Source of the DNA: Bacteroidota bacterium
Lineage (GTDB): Bacteria; Bacteroidota; Bacteroidia; B-17B0; Aurantibacillaceae
Reading direction: 5' to 3'
Length of the DNA stretch: 64,000 nt
Assembly (NCBI GenBank): GCA_947450025.1
Contig: CANFTW010000006.1
Coordinates: 62,001 to 126,000, forward strand
The position numbers and the translations under genes are program-made. Shown here piece by piece: positions 58,185-64,000 of this stretch. The notes beneath the pieces are model-generated. The model did no database searches. It saw only the letters and a list, made by a program, of their open reading frames with translations, and had not been told where the DNA came from. Within the stretch, counting starts at the first letter, position 1, and every line of letters starts with the position of its first letter.

Positions 58185-58733
58185 ATGTTAAAATTACTAA
58201 GGATAGCGTTAAGCAATATTAATACTAAATATTTTGAGAGAAATGAGCGAGATTTTTCTTACGAACTCTATCACCAAATCCGGATACTCAAGCTACCAAA
58301 AGAAACAGAAGTAACATGTGAATCGTCCAAAAAAAGATTTGCTATGAATGACACTATTCTAAATAATAAATTAATAAAAAGGTGTTTTTTTTCTAATGGA
58401 ATTAATGAAAATAGCAGGATTTATAGATATCCGGACTTGTTGATTCATGAATATGATAATATGAATCAGCAGTTGATCGCTGTGGAAATTAAAAAAAGAG
58501 TTGATCCAACTTTAATAAAACGGGACTTGGCCAAATTAGTTGTTTATTGCAAAGGGCGCCTAAACTACAAGAGTGGGGTTCTTATCATTATAAATCCAAA
58601 TGATATAAGTCGAATTATTGAGATGCCTGATATTCGCGCGATGTTAAAGCTATATCCTGAAGTACAAATTTGGATAGCAAAACCCAATAAACCAATAGAA
58701 ATAATTTGTAAAGAAACTTTAAATAAATATTAA
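58185..58733 (+). CDS. PD-(D/E)XK-like nuclease-fold protein of unknown function
   Basis: This 182-residue protein has a plausible PD-(D/E)XK core. A glutamate helix, ERDFSYELYHQIRIL, lies near residues 20-34. The motif YRYPDLLIHEYDN follows, and 13 residues after the Asp comes VEIKKR, giving the D...E-x-K pattern. The strand after that is VLIIINP. The overall order fits nuclease-fold families such as Holliday-junction-resolvase-like or restriction-type enzymes. I recognise no specific family. It stands alone between a small HTH gene and a T9SS cargo gene. Confidence 0.6.
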   Translation: MLKLLRIALSNINTKYFERNERDFSYELYHQIRILKLPKETEVTCESSKKRFAMNDTILNNKLIKRCFFSNGINENSRIYRYPDLLIHEYDNMNQQLIAVEIKKRVDPTLIKRDLAKLVVYCKGRLNYKSGVLIIINPNDISRIIEMPDIRAMLKLYPEVQIWIAKPNKPIEIICKETLNKY

Positions 58734-58792
58734 AGCAAATAATCTAAATAGTTCTTGAATATTAATAACAACTCTCTAAAACCAAAAAAACC

Positions 58793-60109
58793 ATGAAAAA
58801 AACAATTACACTTTTTATTGCTGCTTTAATAATTACAGCAACAACTATGGCACAAACAGTGCCTAATTATGTACCCAACAACGGCCTAGTTGGCTGGTGG
58901 CCTTTTAATGGCAATGCCATTGACGAAAGTATTAATACCAATGATGGGACAGTAAATGGAGCAACCTTAACAACGGATAGATTTGGTAATGTAAATAGTG
59001 CTTACAGTTTTAATGGTACTAACAATAAAATTGTTGTTAATGATGCAACTCCTCTTCGTCTTAATAATACAGATTTTACTATTTCGTTTTGGACATATAT
59101 CAACGCATACAGCACTGGTGGAGGAACTGCATTCATATACAAAAGAGGCGTAGGTGTTCAAAATGGCTGGGCTTTAGGAGCAGACCAAGGGACGCAAAAC
59201 AAATTGTTTTTGGGTTTATCAGGTGGAGCAGACCCAAGAGGGTATTCGAACTCTACCTTGGGTTTAAATGGGTGGCATCATGTAACAATTGTTTATACAC
59301 TAACAATACATACATTAGAATGTTATATTGACGGATTACTTGACAATACTACAACTGGGGTGGATGGTAATAACCTTCCTGTTGCAGGTGGTCTGCCAAC
59401 ACCAAATGCTAGTTGTACTTCTTCTATGTATTTTGGACAAGATACAGGAAACAACAATTATTGGTTAAATGGCAAACTAGATGACATTGGCATTTGGAAC
59501 AGAGCTTTTCTTTCATGTGAAATTAAGGATTTATATTTTGGCAGCCTTGGCAATTGTTGCAATAATGCAGTAACAAACCAGCCAACAAATCAAACTTTAT
59601 CTTCGGGTAGCACGGCTATATTCACGGTATCTGCAACAGCTGGTTCAACATTACAATGGCAAACTAATTTAGGGGTAGGGTTTCAAAATTTAAGTAACGC
59701 TGGGCAGTATAGTGGTGTTACTACACAAACTTTAACGGTAAGTAGTATTGGAGTTAACAACAACAATCAAACCTTCAGATGTATAGTAGGTTCAGGCTCT
59801 TGCAGCGATACCAGCAATGTTGCTACTTTAAGTTTATCAACGGTTGGGTTTGAAGATGTAAGTCTCTTAAAAAATGTGGAGCTATATCCAAATCCTGCAA
59901 TAACTGTCATTAATGTTAAGATGAGCACAGCATTAATAAACAATGCTATCATTGAGTTATATGACGCAACTGGTAAATTAATTATGCAACAAAAAGTAAC
60001 TAATGAATTTACTTCGCTTAATATAAATGGTTTATCAAATGGTATTTATTCAGTGCGTGTGATTACAGATAATGAACAAACTATTAAACGAATAGTTAAA
60101 CAACAATAA
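58793..60109 (+). CDS. LamG-domain T9SS cargo protein
   Basis: This 438-residue exported protein has a signal peptide (about residues 1-20, ATTMAQ). A concanavalin A-like LamG domain follows (about residues 30-250: GLVGWWPFNGNAIDES, YSFNGTNNKIVV, WHHVTIVYTL, DIGIWNRAFLSCEI). An Ig-like segment covers about residues 262-350, and a type A T9SS sorting domain ends the protein (ELYPNPAITVINVKM ... IKRIVKQQ). LamG domains bind carbohydrates or other surfaces in this setting, but the ligand here is unknown. It ends with a strong terminator. Confidence 0.88.
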   Translation: MKKTITLFIAALIITATTMAQTVPNYVPNNGLVGWWPFNGNAIDESINTNDGTVNGATLTTDRFGNVNSAYSFNGTNNKIVVNDATPLRLNNTDFTISFWTYINAYSTGGGTAFIYKRGVGVQNGWALGADQGTQNKLFLGLSGGADPRGYSNSTLGLNGWHHVTIVYTLTIHTLECYIDGLLDNTTTGVDGNNLPVAGGLPTPNASCTSSMYFGQDTGNNNYWLNGKLDDIGIWNRAFLSCEIKDLYFGSLGNCCNNAVTNQPTNQTLSSGSTAIFTVSATAGSTLQWQTNLGVGFQNLSNAGQYSGVTTQTLTVSSIGVNNNNQTFRCIVGSGSCSDTSNVATLSLSTVGFEDVSLLKNVELYPNPAITVINVKMSTALINNAIIELYDATGKLIMQQKVTNEFTSLNINGLSNGIYSVRVITDNEQTIKRIVKQQ

Positions 60110-60134
60110 AATCGAATAATTTGTTTGTTTTAAG

Positions 60135-60170
60135 CAAGCTGCATTATTTATAATGCAGCTTGTTTTGTTT
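60135..60170 (+). terminator. Rho-independent terminator of the LamG gene
   Basis: The perfect 12-bp stem CAAGCTGCATTA / TAATGCAGCTTG with a TTTA loop is followed by TTTTGTTTT. It lies 26 nt past the stop. Confidence 0.85.
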
Positions 60171-60198
60171 TGATAATTGGCTTATTTAGAATTTTTAG

Positions 60199-60942
60199 TT
60201 AATACACAAACTCTTTTAGTTCGGCAGGCATTACAAAAGAACTGTTCTTCGTGTAAAAATCTTCTAGTTCCTTATTGAATTTTTTGACAAATTCTGGATA
60301 TTTTTTGATAGCATATCCTTGCTGGTAATAAGGGAATGGTTTATGAAGTTGAATAAAGTATCGGTTTTTTACAACAATTGCTACCTCTTTTGAAGCTGTG
60401 CCTTTTTCAATGGCCATTGGAGCTTGAGCTTCAGATACGATTCCTAAAGATGAGTCGTAAATAGAACCTTGCTCCGCAATTAAATAAAAAGACGCTTTGC
60501 AAACAATAGATGAATTGATTGATAAAGTGCTATCCACAAAAATAGTTTCTAAATGTTGATGCTTCACTGAATCAGAATAATCAGAATAAAAAAAGAAAAC
60601 CGGGCAAAATTTAAACTCTTTGTTGTAGGCTCTAATAATGGCTTTATTTGTGAGCTGCGTTTCGCGTTCAACTTGTGTGGCCAAATCTATGTTGCCAGCA
60701 TTTTTTAAACGCTGAATGGTATTAGTATTTGTTTTTAATCGCACTAATAAAGCCCCATCTTTTTTTAATAAGGTAATTTGTGCTTTAGCCACATTAAATC
60801 TTAAAGTATTAAAATTAGTAAAGGATGAGTCTGTTTTATAATTATTTACTTTAGGAGGTTTGGCACCGTCTTCTTGAGATACGCCATTTAATCCGCCTAG
60901 TATAGCAAGTATAAATATAAATTTATTTAATTTCAGAACCAT
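60199..60942 (-). CDS. Exported protein of unknown function downstream of metG
   Basis: This 247-residue protein has a signal peptide (about residues 1-22, LGGLNGVSQ). Helical and beta segments follow, for example [29 protein letters not shown] and [30 protein letters not shown]. It has no recognised domain. Its ATG lies 20 bp inside the metG end on the same strand, so the two are probably co-transcribed. That does not imply a shared function. Confidence 0.65.
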   Translation of the reverse strand: MVLKLNKFIFILAILGGLNGVSQEDGAKPPKVNNYKTDSSFTNFNTLRFNVAKAQITLLKKDGALLVRLKTNTNTIQRLKNAGNIDLATQVERETQLTNKAIIRAYNKEFKFCPVFFFYSDYSDSVKHQHLETIFVDSTLSINSSIVCKASFYLIAEQGSIYDSSLGIVSEAQAPMAIEKGTASKEVAIVVKNRYFIQLHKPFPYYQQGYAIKKYPEFVKKFNKELEDFYTKNSSFVMPAELKEFVY

Positions 60943-62962
60943 TGTTAAAATCTGGTTTTGTAGCTGTTATAAAACTTAATTCTCCAGCACTATTAGAAGC
61001 CATTAAAATCATTCCCTGACTTTCAATGCCTTTAATTTTTCTAGGCGCTAAGTTTACCAAAATACTCACTTGTTGTCCAATAATATCTTCTGGTTTATAC
61101 CACTCAGCAATGCCACTTACCACAGTACGTTGATCAATTCCTGTGTCAATTTTTAATTTTAATAATTTATCTGTTTTGGGAACACGTTCTGCCTCTAAAA
61201 TGGTTCCAGTACGAATATCCATTTTACTAAAATCATCAAAACTTGTTTCTGGTTTGCTAGGCGCAATTACAGTGGTAACATTAGCCGCTTTGCTAGCTGA
61301 AAGTTTATCAATTTGTGCCTGAATTTCTGCGTCTTCTATTTTCGCAAATAATAATTCATCTTTATTAATCACATGCCCTGCTGCCATATTGGATGTTTGT
61401 TTAGCCGCATGCCATTTTAGAATGGGCATATTTAACATGCCAAATAATTTAGAAGAGGTAAATGGAATAAACGGTTCGCAAACAATTGCCAGATTACAAG
61501 TAATTTGTAAGGCAATATTCATAATAGTTTTAACACGTTGCTCATCTATTTTAATTAATTTCCAAGGCTCTGTTTCTGCTAAATACTTGTTCCCTAAACG
61601 AGCTAAATTCATCATTTCCGATAGAGCTTCTCTGAACTTAAATTGTTCAATGGCTGCCGAAATTTTATCAGGAAAAGCTGATAATTGCTCTAAAATGAGT
61701 AAATCTTCTTTTGTATAGGTGTCTGCAGAAGGTACTGAACCGTTATAATATTTATGTGTTAATACTAAGGTGCGATTGACGAAATTCCCTAAAATAGCTA
61801 CTAATTCGCTATTGTTTTTGGTTTGAAAATCAGCCCAAGTAAAATCATTATCTTTTGTTTCTGGTGCATTTGAGCATAATGTATAACGCAAGACATCTTG
61901 CTTATCTTTAAAGTCAATTAAATATTCATGCAACCAAACCGCCCAATTACGAGACGTTGAAATTTTATCACCCTCTAAATTTAAAAACTCATTTGCAGGA
62001 ACATTATCCGCTAAAATAAAATCACCATGCTCCATTAACATGGCTGGAAAAATGATGCAATGAAAAACAATGTTATCTTTCCCAATAAAATGAATTAAGC
62101 GAGTTTCTTTATCTTTCCAATATAATTCCCAATCATTTGGTCGTAATTCTTTAGTAGCAGAAATATAACCAATAGGTGCATCAAACCACACATACAACAC
62201 TTTTCCTTCAGCTCCTTTTACAGGTACAGGTACGCCCCAATCTAAATCACGAGTCATGGCACGTGGTTGCAAACCATCTCCACTATCTAACCAACTTTTA
62301 CATTGGCCATAAACATTCGTCTTCCAGTCTTTATGTTGATCTAGGTAAGCTTGAATTTTAGGTTGTAATTTATCTAATGGTAAAAACCAATTTTTTGTTT
62401 CTTTTAAAATAGGCTTACTGCCACTAAGCGTTGATTTAGGATCAATTAATTCGGTAGCATTTAATGTCGAACCACACTTTTCACATTGGTCGCCGTAGGC
62501 ATTTGGATTCGCACATTTAGGACAAGTTCCAGTAATATAACGATCAGCTAAAAACTGTTTAGCTTCAGCATCATAATATTGTTCAGTGATTTCTTCTGTA
62601 AAAACACCTTTATCATACAATGTTTTAAAGAAGTCGGAAGCTGTTTCGTGATGAGTTTTACTGGAGGTACGAGAATAAACATCAAATGAAATCCCAAATT
62701 CTTTAAAAGAATCTCCCATCATTTTATGGTATTTATTTACCACATCTTGAGGGGTGATACCTTCTTTTTTAGCTTTAATGGTAATAGGCACGCCATGTTC
62801 ATCGCTACCGCATATAAACATCACGTCTTCCCCTTTGCTTCTTTTGTATCTGACAAAGATATCGGAAGGTAAGTAACAACCCGCTAAATGACCAATGTGA
62901 ACAGGTCCATTAGCATAAGGTAAAGCGGAAGTAACAAGTGTTCGTTTATAAGTAGCTGACAT
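60923..62962 (-). CDS. metG: Methionyl-tRNA synthetase
   Basis: This 679-residue class I synthetase charges tRNA-Met. It has the HIGH motif [16 protein letters not shown], a zinc knuckle with four cysteines in [18 protein letters not shown], and the KMSKS-equivalent loop [17 protein letters not shown]. An anticodon-binding domain follows, then a C-terminal tRNA-binding OB domain (about residues 575-679: [29 protein letters not shown]). The KMSKS loop reads KISTS, an accepted variant. Its 3' end overlaps the next gene by 20 bp. Confidence 0.96.
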   Translation of the reverse strand: MSATYKRTLVTSALPYANGPVHIGHLAGCYLPSDIFVRYKRSKGEDVMFICGSDEHGVPITIKAKKEGITPQDVVNKYHKMMGDSFKEFGISFDVYSRTSSKTHHETASDFFKTLYDKGVFTEEITEQYYDAEAKQFLADRYITGTCPKCANPNAYGDQCEKCGSTLNATELIDPKSTLSGSKPILKETKNWFLPLDKLQPKIQAYLDQHKDWKTNVYGQCKSWLDSGDGLQPRAMTRDLDWGVPVPVKGAEGKVLYVWFDAPIGYISATKELRPNDWELYWKDKETRLIHFIGKDNIVFHCIIFPAMLMEHGDFILADNVPANEFLNLEGDKISTSRNWAVWLHEYLIDFKDKQDVLRYTLCSNAPETKDNDFTWADFQTKNNSELVAILGNFVNRTLVLTHKYYNGSVPSADTYTKEDLLILEQLSAFPDKISAAIEQFKFREALSEMMNLARLGNKYLAETEPWKLIKIDEQRVKTIMNIALQITCNLAIVCEPFIPFTSSKLFGMLNMPILKWHAAKQTSNMAAGHVINKDELLFAKIEDAEIQAQIDKLSASKAANVTTVIAPSKPETSFDDFSKMDIRTGTILEAERVPKTDKLLKLKIDTGIDQRTVVSGIAEWYKPEDIIGQQVSILVNLAPRKIKGIESQGMILMASNSAGELSFITATKPDFNNGSEIK

Positions 62963-63040
62963 AGTGTTTATTAAATAGCTAAAATGTTGTAAAATTGTGT
63001 AAAGATAACATTAAACTTTATTCATTAAAAATCAAATCTT

Positions 63041-63946
63041 ATGGCATCAAATGACAAAGAAATTTGGAAGCAAGTTACCCATATTAAAGGGAAAACGAGT
63101 AAAAAATACGCCGTGTCTAATAAGGCACAATTAGCGTCCTATGATCTTAAAATAGAGGATAAGTATATCTTAAAGCAGCATTTAAATGGAGGTTTTCCGA
63201 TGGTAACCATTCATTCTAATGATAAAACGCAGGCTCTTTTTACACATCATGCTGTTGCCAATGCATTTTTAAAGAAACCGAGTTCAAAACATAAGTTTGT
63301 TCTTCATTTAGACTATAATAAAGCTAATAATGAGCCTTCAAATTTAAAATGGGCTACTAAAAAAGAACAAGTAGAACATAGTAAAAAAAGTCCTTATGTA
63401 TTGGCTGCCGCTGCGCATAAGGTATATACTGGAGCAACTTCCAAGAAATTGAATGAGAAGAAAGTCATTGCTCTTAAAACCGAGATATGGAATCCTAAAC
63501 GTAAATTAACCTTTAAGCAATTAGCGGCAAAATATGGTATTGCCGAAATGAATTTATATCGCATTAAGAATGGAGAACTATGGTTCCATGTACATGTTGA
63601 GGGCGAACCAATTTTTGATAAATACAAGGAACAATTAAAGAATATAGCTTTCCATGCTAAAAAAGAAGCAAAATTGAAATTGTCTGATGACAAACGCAAA
63701 CAACAAGAAGCTGCTAAAAAAGTGATTTTGGCGAAATTAGCTAAAAATAAAAAGCGTATTGAAGTTGAGCGCGCAGCAGTGAAACAGAAAATTGCTGTCA
63801 AAGCAAAAGAAGCAGAAAAACTGAAGAAAGAAAAAAGTCAATCTAAAAATGATTCTAAAAAGAAAACTAAAAAGAAAGACACCTTAGTTGTAAAATCAAA
63901 GAAAGACAAGAAATCAAAAAAGTCTAAAAAGAAAAATAAAAAATAA
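63041..63946 (+). CDS. NUMOD4/HNH-like DNA-binding protein with lysine-rich tail
   Basis: This 301-residue protein begins with a NUMOD4-like unit (IWKQVTHIKGKTSKKYAVSNKAQLASY). An HNH_3-like segment follows (HHAVANAFLKK ... HLDYNKANNEPSNLKWATKKEQ), in which the first His and the NN/N residues of the motif are kept. A helical unit, FKQLAAKYGIAEMNLYRIKNGELW, resembles a DNA-binding HTH. The last 110 residues are a coiled and Lys-rich tail (KKTKKKDTLVVKSKKDKKS). NUMOD/HNH domains come from homing endonucleases. A chromosomal, tail-bearing single-copy form could be domesticated. The tail suggests DNA or RNA binding; no target is known. Confidence 0.6.
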   Translation: MASNDKEIWKQVTHIKGKTSKKYAVSNKAQLASYDLKIEDKYILKQHLNGGFPMVTIHSNDKTQALFTHHAVANAFLKKPSSKHKFVLHLDYNKANNEPSNLKWATKKEQVEHSKKSPYVLAAAAHKVYTGATSKKLNEKKVIALKTEIWNPKRKLTFKQLAAKYGIAEMNLYRIKNGELWFHVHVEGEPIFDKYKEQLKNIAFHAKKEAKLKLSDDKRKQQEAAKKVILAKLAKNKKRIEVERAAVKQKIAVKAKEAEKLKKEKSQSKNDSKKKTKKKDTLVVKSKKDKKSKKSKKKNKK

Positions 63947-63947
63947 T

Positions 63948-64000
63948 ATGATTTTACCTTCCTATTTAAAAAAAGGGGATACTGTTGCCATCATTGCAAC
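63948..64000 (+). CDS. LD-carboxypeptidase (S66 family), N-terminus only
   Basis: The last 53 bp open with ATG and encode MILPSYLKKGDTVAIIAT, then run off the window. LKKGDxVAIIA is the N-terminal strand of the S66 LD-carboxypeptidase/MccF family, which trims peptidoglycan tetrapeptides. Only 17 residues are visible, so the call is tentative. Confidence 0.5.
   Translation, partial: MILPSYLKKGDTVAIIA

Overview
The window is a typical stretch of a Bacteroidota chromosome. It is AT-rich, with C/G homopolymers standing out. It carries type IX secretion (T9SS) and gliding genes: CHU_C 'gliding-associated' C-termini, type A sorting domains, PorP/SprF, GldH and a PorE-like OmpA protein. It also has a type III glutamine synthetase, an MbnP-family lipoprotein, a CcsA/CcmF cluster, and promoters fitting the Bacteroidota TTG-N~20-TAnnTTTG consensus. 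The phylum is firm. A genus cannot be named from the sequence alone; a Flavobacteriales-like or neighbouring gliding lineage is plausible. No rRNA, CRISPR array, insertion sequence, prophage or origin was seen.

Layout: 1-123 is the tail of a radical SAM/SPASM protein. 283-3129 is a T9SS/gliding surface protein. 3193-6605 (minus) is an ExbB-ExbD-TonB-FolC operon. 6762-6842 is tRNA-Leu(GAG). 6962-12303 (minus) holds a barrel protein, DUF4834, the PorE-like protein and glutamine synthetase III. 12585-15876 holds two exported T9SS cargo proteins. 15996-22845 has a BatA/VWA protein, a catalytically odd dihydroorotase homologue, a barrel protein and CarB. SRP RNA is at 22920-23014. 23106-28959 is housekeeping: glycosyltransferase, MATE, Hpt, Adk with a histone-H1-like tail, and Obg. 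28964-31510 is a copper-type MbnP locus. 31592-33557 is RicT-GldH. 33749-38297 has an SDR, a glutathione peroxidase and another CHU_C surface protein. 38338-42934 is ccmB-ccmC-ccmD-ccmE-ccmF for cytochrome c maturation. 42938-44814 has DUF2520, a KdsC-like phosphatase and a Nudix hydrolase. 44940-53401 is a giant SprB-repeat adhesin plus its SprF/PorP partner. 53519-54178 is Psd. 54162-57720 (minus) is a tightly coupled sigma factor / membrane TPR / CHAT-protease operon. 57829-58733 is a small HTH plus PD-(D/E)XK-like pair. 58793-60109 is a LamG T9SS protein. 60199-62962 holds MetG and an exported protein. 63041-63946 is a NUMOD4/HNH-like protein with a lysine-rich tail. 63948-64000 is the start of an LD-carboxypeptidase.

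How parts fit: many exported proteins here (CHU_C and sorting-domain cargo, SprB-like adhesin, SprF/PorP, PorE-like, GldH) serve T9SS secretion and surface attachment or gliding, with ExbB/D-TonB as an energised trans-envelope system. The ccm block makes c-type cytochromes through a CxxxY-type CcmE. The most interesting item is the sigma/TPR/CHAT operon. Its two junctions are identical TAATG overlaps and its topology suggests a sigma / anti-sigma / periplasmic-protease relay. Next come the poly-C tracts in and around the glutamine synthetase promoter, and the adenylate kinase fused to a histone-like tail.
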